A stretch of 64,000 bases of DNA from Dugong dugon (Eukaryota > Chordata > Mammalia > Sirenia > Dugongidae): assembly GCA_030035585.1 (NCBI GenBank), contig CM057469.1, positions 113,190,650 to 113,254,649 of the forward strand. Reading direction: 5' to 3'. This document shows, one piece after another, positions 23,955-36,319 of this stretch (its first letter is position 1; each line of letters opens with the position of its first letter). The translations under genes were made by a program, and so were the position numbers. Below the pieces are notes generated by a model. That model was not told the origin of the DNA. It ran no database searches and saw only the letters and a list, made by a program, of their open reading frames with translations.

Positions 23955-26640
23955 ACTTTGAGTATGTGTGTGTACAGTTCGATGTACTTTAACACATGGG
24001 TAGACTTGTGTGTCAAACAACAGCGCAATCAGGATACAGAATAGTTTTATCACCCTCAATGGTATTCCTCTATACTCATACCCTCCCCCCAACGCTAACC
24101 CTAGGATGCAGTCATCTGTTTTCCCCCACTATAGTTTTGTAATTTTGAGACCGCTACGTAAATGGAATCATACAGCATACAACTTCTTGATTCTGGTTTC
24201 TTACACTCCGATTCATGTGTCTGAGATCCATGTTGGGTGTACGAATCATTTGTTTCTTTTTACTGCTGAGTAGTATTTCATTGCATGGATGTGTTACTGT
24301 TTATCCATTAACCCACTGAAGACAACTGGGCTATCCCAATTGGAACAATTGTGAAGAGCGTTACAATAAACATTCATGTAAAAATGTTTTGTGTAAGTAT
24401 AAATTTTCATTTACCTAGGTTAGATAACCAGAAGTGTCATTGGTCAGACATTTGGTAAGCGCATGTTTAACGTTACAAGAAACTGCCCAACCCTTTTCCT
24501 GAGTTGCAGTGACATATTGCGTTCCCAGCAGCAACGTATGAGGGTTCCATTTGCTCTGCATTCTCACCTTAGTAATTTTTTAATTTTAGATATCCTAATA
24601 GGTGTGTGAAAAGCTTGGTGGCATAGTGGTTAAGTGCTATGGCTGCTAAACAAAAGGTCGGCAGTTCAGATCCACCCAGCACTCCTTGGAAACTCTATGG
24701 GGCAGTTCTACTCTGTCCTATAGGGTCTCCGTGAGTAGGAATCGACTCGACGGCAACGGATTTGCTGTTTTTTGGTTTAATAGGTGTGTACTTGTGTCTC
24801 ATTATGGTTTTAACATATATTTACCTAATGACTACTGATGTTGAGCATCTTTTTTATGTACTTATTTGCCTTCCCTATCTTCTCTTCAGTGAAGTGCCTG
24901 TTCAAGTCTTTTCCCCATTTTTGAGCAAATTTGGTTGTTTCTTTCCTTACTGTTGAGTTTTCAGAGTTCTTTATACATTCTGAATGCAAGTCTTTTGTCA
25001 GATGTGTGACTTACTAATATTTTTACCATCTTCTGTCTTACAATTTTATTGTCTTAACTCTGTACTTTGAAGAGTGAAAGCTTATATTTTGATAATGTCC
25101 AATTAATAAAATTTTTTTGCTTTTATGGATCATGCTTTTAGTGTTATGTTTAAGAATTTTTTCATATACCCAGGTCATGAAGACTTTTCATGATTTCTCG
25201 TGTTTGTTTTTAAGTGTTTTATAGCTTGACATTTTAAGTTTAGATCTGGGATCCATTTTTAATGAGTTTGTGCCTAAGGTGTGAGGTTTAGTTTAAGGCT
25301 GTTATTAATTTGTTTTTTGGTTTTGCAGATGGATGTCTAACTGCTCCAACAATATTTGTTGAAGATACTGTCCTTTCTCCACTGAATTGTCTTTGATGTC
25401 AAAATAAATCGGCCATATCCACATGAGTCTACTTCTGGATCTATGTGTTTATCTTTTTAGCAATATCACATTCTTTTGATTATTGTAGCTTTTAGGCAAT
25501 TCTCATAATTAAGTAGTGTGATTATTCAAACTCTATTTTCTTTTTCAAAATTGTTTCATCTATCCTAGTTCATTTGCATTTCCATATAAATTTTAGCATC
25601 AACTTATCAATATCTGCAAACATCCTTCTGGGATTTTGACTGGAATAGCATTACATCTATTAATTAATCTGAGGAAAATTGACAACTTAACTTGTTGAAT
25701 ATTGTAATCCATGATCAGAGTATGTCTCTTGATTTATTTAGGTTTACTTTCATCAGGATTTTGTAGTCCTCAGCATACAGATTTTGCATGAGCTTTATTA
25801 GATTTTTATCTAAATATTTATTTTGTGTGTAAGTTGTTTTAAAGAGTATTGTTGGTTTTAAATTTTGTTTTCCAACCATGCACTGCTGGTTTATAGATTT
25901 TTGAGAGTTGACCTTCTATCCTATGACCTTAATAAATTCACTTATTAATTCTACATGCTTTTCTTTTACATTACTTGGGAATTCTACATTCACAATCATG
26001 TTGTCTATGAGTAGGGACAGTCTTTTTTTCAATATGTTTGCTTTTTACTGTTCATTTGTTTGTTTGTTTTAATTGCCTACTGCCCTGGCTAAGACTTCCA
26101 AAATGAGGTTGCATAGTAGTGGTGAGAGTGGACATTCTTGCTTATTCTCGGTTGTTGGAAGAAAGTATTCAGCCTTTCACCATTAAATATTGCATTAGCT
26201 GTAAATTTTTAAGAGACTTCCTTTATCAAGTTAAGGAAATTAGTCTATATTTTTAGTTTGCTGAGAGTTCTTTTTTATTATAAACGAGTGTTGAATTTTG
26301 TGGAATGCTTTTTCTGCATCAGTTGATATGGTCGTATAATTTTTCTTTTTTAAACTAGTAATATGGCAGAATATACTGATTGGTTTCTGTATCTATTGAG
26401 CAAGCTTTGCATTTCTCAGAAGAACTACACTTTTGGTTATGGTGTTATCTTTTTTTATATATTGCCAGATTTGATTTTCTAATCCTTTCTTGAAGATTTG
26501 TTTGTCTGTGATGACGAGGAATAGTGGCCTGTAGTTTTGCGAGGCGTAGAGAATATATTTTTGTGTTTCTGTAGAGTTGAAATTTTCTAAATACTTTTGC
26601 TGAAAACTTGGGATCCTGGGATAAGAATAAGTTTTGTGGA
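23955..26640 (-). mobile_element. Old L1, 3' UTR to ORF2 RT region, degenerate
   Basis: Minus-strand ancient L1. 3' UTR signature (TACAGTTCGATGTACTTTAA, TTTCATTGCATGGATGTG) is followed by ORF2 C-terminal and RT sequence. The degraded active-site region reads CACAATCATGTTGTCTATGA near 25992. One AfroSINE interrupts it at 24608-24777. No intact frame. Confidence 0.85.
24608..24777 (+). mobile_element. AfroSINE
   Basis: CTTGGTGGCATAGTGGTTAA head, body GAATCGACTCGACGGCAACG near consensus, so relatively young. Exact 12-bp duplication TAATAGGTGTGT at 24596-24607 and 24778-24789. Confidence 0.97.
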
Positions 26641-27552
26641 GTTAATTTACAACTGTATAGGTAGTGGGAGAACTCCAGAGTGATTTACCAAACTCCAGAA
26701 GTATGTATTTACTTTTCAAGCAATAATGAGACCTGGGACTTGATAGATTTCTTTAGGTTGTAAAAGCTGGAGACACTGGGGTTTATCTGATCCTTGGAGA
26801 GATGTATTTATATTGCAAAAGATTAAATTTATTCTATTCCATCTCCAGTGAAGGAAGTGTTCTCCCTTCTTTCAGAAGCTGAAGGGGAGAGACAGATTCT
26901 TCTTTCTCCTGTAATTTAGCAGAAAAAAAAATCATTTTCCTCTGTTCCTCATCTATGACATATCTTTGTAAGCATAGGAGATTTGACCTGGCTTTCCTAG
27001 TATTGTTCGAAGAGTAAGAACTGAATGTAGGAAGTCAGGCAGTCATTATTTGCTTTTAAAGAGAAAAGTGTTAATCTGTCTTTGATTCTAAACACTTCCT
27101 GTGCACATTCTGGATAAAGTTAATAGAGATGAATATTAAAAACCCAACACTCTGCCAAGGTAAATTCCATTGTTTAAAGTGGTGGCTGCTCTGACATCTT
27201 AGCTTCCAGTTTAAAGAGATAAAGAAAAACACCATTATTTAACATGAGGGAGATGTGTTTCAAGAATGAAAAGTATTTGTTTTCATAATCCACTGAGATG
27301 TGGTCATTGTTGGTACTGCAGTATTTATCTTGCCTGTCTGGCTTACAAAAAGTTCTTTGAATAAAAGAATAAGGAAGAAAGGAAGGATGTAAGGAAGAGA
27401 AGGAGGAGGAAAAGGAAAGAAAGAAGAGGGCTTAAGGGAGAAATAAACAAAAAGAGATAAAGCAGAGGGTGGAGGGACAGGCAGAAGATGCATATGTAAA
27501 AGTATATCTCTCTTTATGTTCTATAATTGGACTTTACTTTCTATATCAAGAC
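26641..27552. other. Unassigned intergenic sequence with purine tract
   Basis: No gene recognised. 27360-27480 is a GAAG/GGAG-rich purine tract (the minus open frame 27260-27493 follows from it). Confidence 0.4.
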
Positions 27553-28350
27553 ACTTTTATTTTAAGTCAGATAATTGAGATATAATTTATGTACAATAAA
27601 ATTCATCCTTTTAAAACGCACAGTTCAATGGGTTTTGGCAAATACATATACCAAATTTTTATGCAAATAACACATGCCTTCTATGTTTATTTGCCAAACT
27701 TGCCTCCCCGCTCAAGGTATTTTCATAAGCATATTATGATTTTTTTTTTTCACAACAACATGTAAAAAACAAAAGCATAGTGGTGCTTATGAAAATACTT
27801 CATGGGGGTATTCCATGTACTATGCTAATTTTTATTGGCATAAGCATACTATGCTAATTTTTTTACAGTAACATGTAAAAAAAGGTTGGCATAGTGGTGC
27901 TTATGAAAATACCTCTCAGGGGGAGGCTGCTGTTGGCAAACAAATGTAGAAGGTGCACATTATTTGCTTAGAAAATATGATAACTGTAACCACCAACACA
28001 ATAAAGATATAAAACATTCCCATCACCCCAAAACATTTCTCCATGCCTTTTTTTCAAATAATCTTTTCTCCGTACCTCAGTTTCTGGCAACTACTGATAT
28101 ATTTTCTCTCCATATAGTTTTGCCTATTTTAAAATGTCATGTAAGTGGAACCATATAGTATGTAGCATTTTTTTTCTGGCTTCTCTCACTTAACACAATT
28201 CTGAGATTCATCCATGTTGTGTGTATCCATTGTTCATTCTATTTATTTCTGAATAGAATTCCAGTGTATGAGCATACCAAAATGTGTTTATGCTTTCACT
28301 AGTAGATTGGTATTTGAGCTATTTCCTGTCTTGGGTTGTTATGAACAACT
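27553..28350 (-). mobile_element. Old L1 3' UTR, interrupted by a foldback element
   Basis: TTGAGATATAATTTATGTAC, ACGCACAGTTCAATGGGTTT on the left, and GTAACCACCAACACAATAAA, CATTCCCATCACCCCAAAAC on the right are adjacent parts of ancient L1 3' UTRs. The sequence between (about 27650-27980) is foreign. Confidence 0.75.
27662..27968. mobile_element. Foldback / MITE-like palindromic element, unclassified
   Basis: A 307-bp insertion whose ends are long inverted repeats (about 70-75 bp). The left arm 27662-27735 and the reverse complement of the right arm 27895-27968 share, in order, GCAAATAA, CCTTCTA, TTTGCCAA, GCCTCCCC and AGGTATTTTCATAAGCA. Inside, a ~75-bp self-complementary core occurs twice in tandem (27724-27797, 27839-27911). 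TA occurs just outside both ends (27660-27661, 27969-27970). There is no coding sequence. The structure suggests a non-autonomous DNA transposon (Tc1/mariner-type MITE) or foldback element. I do not recognise the family. Confidence 0.75.
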
Positions 28351-29319
28351 CTTTCTTCTTTATAGTTAATTACCTAATCTGCTTTCTGTTGAAATGTGAC
28401 TCATGTCATTTTATCCTTAGGCATGGTCACCCTGTAACATTCACTGAGAGGAAACATCACTTTGGTTCTAGAGTAATATATCACCTGCCTTCCTGACCTT
28501 GATTAAGAAATAACCACCTCCCTCATTCCATTTCCAGCTCAACTTCCATGTTACCTTCTTTGCTGTGGTGTTCTCTTTCTTTAGTCTTGAGACCATGAAG
28601 GTTACTTGACATCTCTCTCATTTATTTGAAACATTTGCCTGTTCAGGACATGCTAGGATGGGTGGGATGTTCTTAGATCGCTCTGCTTAGACACCTTATC
28701 CAGCAGTGCTTGGACTCTGAGATGCCATGTTAACTCTGTGGGCTACATGTCAGGAAGCATGAAACTAGTCTGGGAACTCCCAACCTTTCTCTGGATAACA
28801 TTGCCTCTTCCCTCCCCAAAACATTAAGTAGCTGTGGGATAGGGTGGGTAATGTTTAGATACTTTCTGGAATCCTCATTAATGCCTAAATTCAATTGGCT
28901 TTCACACACTACCCTTGAACCTATATTAGAAAAAGAGCTACATGGATCTGTTTATCTAGAACGTGATTAAGTTATGGGAAATAAATCAAGATTTCTATTT
29001 TGTATTTTGGCCTGCAATTTTGGAATTTGGAAGCTAAGAATTTAATTGATGACTGCCCATCATGTGGCAAAGCCAGGTTCCTCTCTCTGATGTCAAATGA
29101 GGGAAGGCCACGTAATTATATATGTGAAAACATCTAAGTTAATGTTCTACTGATCATGCTGCCACAAGAGAGATAAACAACTGATGATTTATGTACAACC
29201 AAACATCTCATGGGATTTGTTTTATTAGTTTCGGAATTTTATGGTCGTGGTTTCATGGGTCATCTCAGTCAATTAGCCCAATACTATTTTTATTGTTTCT
29301 GCTTTATGCTCTATTTTGT
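28351..29319. other. Unassigned intergenic sequence
   Basis: Mixed-composition DNA. No gene, splice-flanked exon or repeat that I can name. Confidence 0.4.
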
Positions 29320-29970
29320 TGTGTAGTGCCTGGAGTCTTAAAAACTCGCAAGTGGCCATCCAAGGTGCAATAATTGGTGTCTATTCTGGAGCAGCAGAGG
29401 AAGAGGAGAAGGAAATGGGATGCATGTTTAATTGCTACCATGAACAACTGCCTCCTTTGCAATGAGATCAGAACTAGATGGTTCCCAGTTACAATTATTG
29501 AACATTTTGATCAAAGATTCTACAGCAGAATCCTGATCAAAAGGGAGAAAAATGTCAAACAGAATTTCAAATTGTCATGGAATCCAGAATTTCTGAATTC
29601 ACCGAGGCTGGATGACCCTCCAGAACTATTGCCCTGAGATAATATTTAAACCTTAAGCCTAAACTGTCCTTTAAATTCATCTTTAAGCCAAATAATAGTT
29701 TAGCTTAATTAGTAAAGAATGTCTGTCTTAAGCATTGTTCTCTTTTAAAGAATTATCTATATGTGATCAAATTGGCAACTGCAACCTGAAAGGTTAAATT
29801 AGAAGCTTACAGGTCAGTGAGTTTATGTTACTGGTGGTGGAGTAATTTGCAAAAGAATAGTAAGAATTCTTGCACAACTTAAAGAATATAATCAATGTCA
29901 CTGAATTGCACATTAAGAAATTGTTCAATTGGTATATGTTTGTATATTTTCACCAAAGAAATTGAAACCT
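29320..29970 (+). mobile_element. Old L1 3' UTR fragment
   Basis: Contains the lineage box TGCCTGGAGTCTTAAAAACT followed by AAGTGGCCATCCAAGGTGC, and ends with AATGTCACTGAATTGCACAT and GTATATTTTCACCAAAG, as in the copy at 11585-12475 but more diverged. The 87-codon open frame 29374-29637 is inside this UTR. Confidence 0.75.
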
Positions 29971-30054
29971 GGTGATAATATAACTAAGATGTATTGCTTA
30001 CAAAGCCCAGGAGTTTTAACATGTACAAATTCATTTAATCCACACTAATACTAA

Positions 30055-30185
30055 GGATTGGATAATACTTTTACTGTCATTTTACAGAGCAGGGCTGTTA
30101 TTTGTTAATAATGGAGCCTGGATTCAAACATTGGCAGTCTGGTTCCAAAGTTTGAGCTCTTAACCCTTAACCATTAAAATCTATT
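30055..30185 (-). repeat. MIR
   Basis: Reverse MIR: CATTTTACAGAGCAGGGCTG, GGAGCCTGGATTCAAACATT, GCAGTCTGGTTCCAAAGTTT, GAGCTCTTAACCCTTAACCA follows the MIR order from the core to the tRNA-like head. Confidence 0.75.
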
Positions 30186-32562
30186 GCATATGTAGATGGA
30201 GCCATGCATGTGTAAATATATCTCATTATTGTTTGGAATATACATTACCAACATTCAGATATTTCAGTGAAGATAGAGATTGCAGGCAACGATTAGCTTC
30301 TTTTCTATCCAACTTCAGAAAATCACAGAAAGGACATCTTTTTCTTTTGAAGAAATAGAATGATTCTTCTATTTAACAATGCATTATGAATAACAACAAG
30401 AATTTAGGGAAAAAAAGAAGAGTCATTGGAATTGAAATATTTGGTCATGTAGAGAAGAGAAGGAAAGAGATGTCATCTTGGGACTAATAAAGTAAACGTC
30501 AGACTTAAAGTGGCTCAGATTTTCCAGGAAAACATCAGACAGAAACTAAGTGTGTGTTTTTGATTGTGAAAACATAGAAATATCATAATAACTTAGTGAG
30601 GGGGAGAGAGAGAGAGAGAGAGAGAAAGATAGACATATATGCTAGAGTCTTGCATTTGGGCCTGAGATTTTAGAATTTTTAAGCTAAGAGAATTGTTTGA
30701 GAGGAGATTGATATTTGAATAGATTATTTGTATGCATGCTTGTTTGCCTTCTTCAGTGTGAATGCTTTTCTCCTTATCTAAAATCATCCACTTTTCTAGA
30801 ACTTATAATTTATACAGTGTTAAGATGCTTGTACCAGAAAAACAATTGAGAATGCATGACTTTATTTACATTCAGGACATGTTTCAAGGCATAAAGGAAA
30901 AAAGAGAAAATGTGAAATGGCCATCACATGTAAAAAGATCTATGCTAGTGTGAAAACAGGAAAAAGTGTAAGAGTCTGTAAGGGAGTCAAAAAACATTTC
31001 TTAAATTTTCAGAGATTGAATCTCACTGAGGGTGTAAATGTATGCATGCACACTAGGTCACCAGTCATCCGCAGTGCCAGCTCTGCGAAAATACTATGCT
31101 AGGATTTGCAATATGATATAAAAACCTCACTTATATCTCACCTGGATAATTTTACAAAAAGTTTTTTTTTTAATTTTTTTTTATTTTTATGAAAGGAAAA
31201 CTACAACAGATCCCAACTGCTTTTTAATTAAAAATACTTCTCCGGACACTCTTTGATTACCTTATTTATTTTGTATCTCCATCTTTTTCCCCATTCTTCC
31301 TTCATGCAGTTCAATAGAGTTATTGTCCCCTAAACTGAAGTGTAGGGAACGCATTACCAGGCTGGAACTGATCCAAAGATGTGTTGTCTTTGGTCTTTCA
31401 TTGGGCAAGTGCCCTGATCAGAGGCAAGGAGATCAATAGGACTGGTGCTGGTGATTCTTGCTAAAACTATATGAAACTATCTGCTAAAACTCTTAAATGA
31501 GAGACAGGCGATTTATAAACAATGACAATGAACAATTACACATCAATTCTTATGGGCTGTGGTCGAAGTTGCAGTCTGAATTAAGAGCACTACAAAAGGT
31601 AAACTATGATATTGAGATAGAGATGCCTGGGATGGGAAGGCTTCAGCAAAGGTAGTCAGGGAAGGAGGCTCTGAAGGGGTGATATTGGACTTGAGATCCA
31701 GTGGGCAGTAGAAGGTAGTCATGTGAAGGTCTGAAGGAGTAGGGTCTCAAGTGGTAGTGGCAGCAAGGGCAGAGACTCCAATATGGAAACAAAGGTTCTT
31801 TGCTGAATGGCCAGCAGGACTGCCATTGTGGCTAGAATGTGGAGACTGAGGGGGAGAGTTAGGTAGATGAGATTACAGGTCCCTTGACACCGAGTGCTGG
31901 CCTAGTACTCACTGCTAGGCCATGGTGTTCTCTTCTTGGGACTGGTTGAAAAATACATAAAAATATCTTTCATTTCAAAAAGATCAATGGAATAGTTAAT
32001 GTTCCAATAGAGAAAAATGGGCCTAAGATATAAATAAACAATCACAAAGAGAATAAATGCCATAATTCATTTATTCAATAAGTTTTATTAAATGTTCACT
32101 GTAGCTTGACACTATGTTACATATTGGAGTGGATAGCAGTATAGATTCAGGTTCCTTGACCTCATGAAGTTTACTAATAGTCATTAACACATGGCTCAAT
32201 GTTGAGCCATACTTAAATTCGATGATACCCAAATTACAGCATTAATTTATATGTCTTTTAATTCCAAATGAAATTTTTTTAAAAAGGGAAAAAAAATTAT
32301 AGACCATATGTACAAAATTGACTTCTCATTGGTAATATGTTTTGGTAAAATCTTTCTGGATTGAAATTTGATAATATTAAATAAAATAGTTTAAAGCTTT
32401 TTTTTTTAGAAGTATATCCTAAGGAAATAATTTAAACATAAAATGAGTTGTATTACAACTGTACAATACAATAATTAAAGATATTTTAAAAAATTATATT
32501 ATTGTATTTATCCAAATAGAGAGGAAAAGCAGTTTATGAAGCTAGGTTCAGTATGGTCTTAG

Positions 32563-32616
<54 letters not shown>

Positions 32617-33201
32617 CAGAGACCCAGAACCAGAAAATAATCTGGAAGAATATATACTAAAACACAATATGTGGTTGTCCTCCTCTAGTAGGATTATCTT
32701 TTTTTTTCTTAACTCTGTATTCTATTTTTTCCTACAGTATTGTACAAGAAATGAACAAAGTTGAAAAACATATTTCTTCCTTTTTTTAAATTTACTGTTT
32801 GTGTTTGGAAAAGATCATCGTATCTATTCAGGTAAGCAAGGTCAGTATTCATTAACAGTCTAGCATTATCTAGGCAGCTATTTTATTTTATATGAAAACT
32901 TTGATTTCATTTTCCTGATGCGCCACTTTTATGGAAGAGTCATAATGACAAAGCTAAAATTGGTGAGTCATTCAATAGTGTAGTTATGAATTATTAAACT
33001 AATGCATTAGTTACAGTGATTCTAAGGGAAATAAGTCTTAAAATGTCAAAAAAAAAAAAAGGACACATTGTATTCTGGTGGTAGAATATGCATAAATCTC
33101 TCAAACTGTTTAATGATCTGTCTAACCTTGAATTCCACAAGGATAAACATTCCCTGTAAGTTTTTGGAGTCCATATATCACCAAAAATTAAAGGGTATTA
33201 T
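30186..33201. other. Unassigned region with simple repeats and ancient repeat traces
   Basis: No gene found. (GA)n lies at 30603-30626 and (CA)n at 32570-32612. 31640-31800 and 32060-32190 (TTCATTTATTCAATAAGTTT ...) resemble a common ancient interspersed repeat that I cannot classify. Short open frames at 30593-31102 have no recognisable domain. Confidence 0.4.
32570..32612. repeat. (CA)n microsatellite
   Basis: About 20 uninterrupted CA dinucleotides. Confidence 0.97.
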
Positions 33202-33366
33202 GGAAACTTGTTGATGCAGTGGTTAAGAGTTCGGCTGCTAATGAAAAGGTCAGCAGTTCGAATCCACCAGCCGCTCCTTGGAAACCCTATAGGGCCGTTC
33301 TGCTCTGTCCTATAAGGTCACTATGAGTCAGAATCGACTCAGCCACAAAGGGGTTTAGTTTGGTTT
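33202..33366 (+). mobile_element. AfroSINE
   Basis: TTGTTGATGCAGTGGTTAAG head with B box GCAGTTCGAATCCACC; body and GTTTAGTTTGG tail. No clear target duplication. Confidence 0.95.
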
Positions 33367-35279
33367 ATGGGTTCAGTAACAGACAAGGTAAGAGTGAATT
33401 GGTATATTGTTTTTAAAACCAGATAGACTAATTTGATTCTGTCATAAATTAAACTCTGTGGTTATAAACTCTGAGATGATTTAAAATTATATCTATTACC
33501 TAATATCGAGCGTACCAATTTGTCTGTGTTGAATAAGAAATGAATGGTATATATGCCAGAACAAAAAAGAATTATCAAGTTTGATGAAAGCCAAACACAA
33601 ATTATGTGATATATTTGCTATTCACTGATTTATTTCTTTTGTTTTTTTTTTAATTTTATTTTCATGGAAACTTTTTATTCCATCTGCATAGTTCACCATT
33701 TCACACATATTCATGTTACTGAATGTAAAAGGGGTTGGAATAGTTTCCAAGAGGATTTGCCTTTAAGGAAAGTTAGTCGGTTTGATACTGTTGTGAGTGT
33801 AAGTTAATGTTGTTGTGTGCTGTTGAGTCGATTCTCATGAAACTACCAGTCAGCACCTACTAAACCTTACAATATGTCCACATTGATACATAGAAATCCA
33901 TATTTTGCACTTTGTAGAGACAAGCTTTGGTGGTTAACCCAAAAGCCATTCCCAATTCTTACGTTCCTTGTCCATCTCCCACTATTTAGTATGAAAGCAT
34001 GAGATACTGACTTTCTCATACTCTTTTGTAGTTAGGGTAATAATATGACCCAGTTATGTAGAATGGTATTTTCTGGGATTTTCTGGAAAAGCTTGCGTCC
34101 TGGTCATTCACACCCTTCGTAAAGCCTCAGAAGCGCATGATGTTTTGATCTGTGACAGCCATCTTGAAGCCATGAAGGAACGCAATGAGGAATAAAATCC
34201 ATCAGACTTGAGGATGGCAGATAGGAAAGACAGTGATAGCCCAGACCCTTGATCGCCTCACTGAGCCACTGGCTGAATGCCAGCACTGCCTACCTCCAGA
34301 TATTGTTATGTGAAAACAGTAAAATGTTAGTTTAAACAACTGTTTGTCGTTTTTTGTTACTTTCATAAAACACTCTCCTAATTGATACCTTTCCTTACCA
34401 TTCATTTATTCAATGAATATTTGAGCATTTACCAGGAGCAAGGTTATTGGCTGTACCCAATGTTTGTGATGATCATCAAAGGACCCGATCGCTCATTTCA
34501 GGAATAACACAATCTTTAGGAGAGCATGTGTTAGTATGAAAATTATGCTAAGAAAATCAGGACACAAAGAGAACATATCACAGAGAGGTATAACACATAA
34601 ATTAAGACCTGCAAGTTGACAAATGCCCGCTAGGCAAAGAGGAGGGTGGAACGTTCCAGGCAGAGGATAGCACCTGCTTAGGCAAGAAGGCCCTGGGCAG
34701 GAAAGAGCTTGACATATTTTCAGAAGTGAAAAAGAAAGGCAGCATTGTTAAACAGGACACAGTTATAATCTAATTTAGACTGTAAGACCACATTCATTAA
34801 GCAATAGGAAGCAAATCAAATTAATATATTCTCAATACAAGTAACATGGAGAATTAGAGGAGAATTTTGATCCTAAGTTGCGTCCTAGATTGGGATAAAC
34901 ATATATATTGCCCTTCCTTCCTTAACAAGAATCCAGTAAAATCAGAGCAAAGAAGGTAAAAAAAGAAACACATTCATAAAACACTGCCGATGGTAAAGGT
35001 AACATGTAGAGCCAGTAGAACAGAGGTGTTATGATCTTATGCACATAACTCTGCTGTATATTAAAGTGATAGTTTACTTGCTTTTGTAGCACTTCATGAA
35101 TTTGATCAATTTCGCCGTGAGCTTTCATTTCAGTAGACTGCAGATGAGAGAAGTAGGATTAACCTGCCAGTTAATACTCTCTTGACTGTAATGTAAATGC
35201 AGAAGCTTGCATTAACCATAAGTTTACAACTCAGAAAATCACCACAAAATATACTCATTTCTATCACAAAATAAACCAC
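33367..35279. other. Unassigned region, possible LTR-like and ancient repeats
   Basis: 33805-33840 (GTTGTTGTGTGCTGTTGAGT) is a short RTE/SINE tail-like piece. 33930-34390 and 34395-34720 have the feel of ancient LTR and interspersed repeats (TTCATTTATTCAATGAATAT; GGAACGTTCCAGGCAGAGGA), family not assigned. The small minus open frames at 34104-34405 and 34922-35128 have no recognisable domain. Confidence 0.35.
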
Positions 35280-35487
35280 AACCCTGGTGGCGCAGTGGCT
35301 AAACATTTGGCTGCTAACTGAAAGGTTGGCTGTTCAAACTCACCAGCCGCTCTGAGGGAGAAAGATGTAGCAGTCTGCTTCCATAAAGATTACAGTCTTG
35401 GAAACCCTATGGGGCAGTTCCTAGCTGCCCCATATATAGGGTTGCTAGGAGTCAGAATCGACTTGAAAGCAATGGGTTTGGTTTAGC
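35280..35487 (+). mobile_element. AfroSINE (long form)
   Basis: ACCCTGGTGGCGCAGTGGCT head, the extra GAGAAAGATGTAGCAGTCTG block as in 6293-6505, and tail GAATCGACTTGAAAGCAATG. Confidence 0.95.
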
Positions 35488-35499
35488 TAAGCATGACCC

Positions 35500-36281
35500 A
35501 GGTAAAAAAAACAGAATGATAGCAACACCCTTATACTACTTTCCAGTCACTATTCCTACTCCTGCCTTGCGGACTTCTCAACCATTGATTAATTTTTCCT
35601 GCTTTTGAACTTGGGAGAAATCATACAGTATTATATTTTTGCATCTGGGTTTTTTTCCCTCATCAGGTTGTATGTAGCGGTAACTTACTCATTTTCACTG
35701 CTGTATATTATTTTAGAATATGAACATGCATATTTATTTATCTATCTTACTGTTGATAGGCATTTCAATCGTTTCCAGTAATCTGCTATTACAAACATGA
35801 CTACTATTCATATTACTGGATGTATACAATAGGGATGTAGGCATATTTGTTGGATCATTGTACTAGGATTGCTGGATTATATGACCGAATACCTTCAACT
35901 TAGTACTATAAGCTACCAAACAGTTTTCTAAAGTGCTTTTATAAATTTACGCTCCTACCAGGAGGATTTGAGAATACTAATTAAACTGTATCTTTGTCAA
36001 CATTGGTATTGTTACTCATTTTAATTTTAGCCATCCTAATGTGTGCTTAGTAGTATCTCAGTGTGGTTTTTATTTGCACTTACTTCCTCGATGACTGAAG
36101 ATGTTGAGCAGCTTTTCATTTTGCTGTTGCCATATGGGTATATTCTTGTGTGATGTTCTTCTTCAAATATTTGGCCTATCTTCCTGCAGGGTGGTTTGCC
36201 ATTTACTTACAAATTTATGATTTTTATTTTTATTGTAATAATTACCTATTTTTGGCTACCTATATTATAAACATTTTCTTA
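35500..36281 (-). mobile_element. Ancient L1, 3' part (left piece, split by L1-B)
   Basis: L1M-type 3' UTR in reverse (CATACAGTATTATATTTTTG, AGGCATTTCAATCGTTTCCA, TGCTGGATTATATGACC). It continues at 43866 beyond the inserted L1-B in the same orientation. Confidence 0.75.
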
Positions 36282-36293
36282 TCTTTTTATTCT
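36282..36293. repeat. Target-site duplication of L1-B, left copy
   Basis: TCTTTTTATTCT, identical to 43854-43865. Confidence 0.9.
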
Positions 36294-36319
36294 CCTTTTT
36301 CTTTTTTAAATTTTTTTAT

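Noticed and set aside
29374-29637. 87-codon plus-strand open frame
   Set aside because: Lies entirely in an L1 3' UTR and has no domain; a chance frame.
33202-33260. tRNA-gene-like sequence with A and B boxes
   Set aside because: It is the tRNA-derived head of an AfroSINE, continuing into the SINE body; no cloverleaf with a proper acceptor stem. The same holds for the other SINE heads.
33805-33840. Possible RTE 3' end
   Set aside because: Only about 35 bp resemble the tail (GTTGTTGTGTGCTGTTGAGT); too short to annotate as an element.
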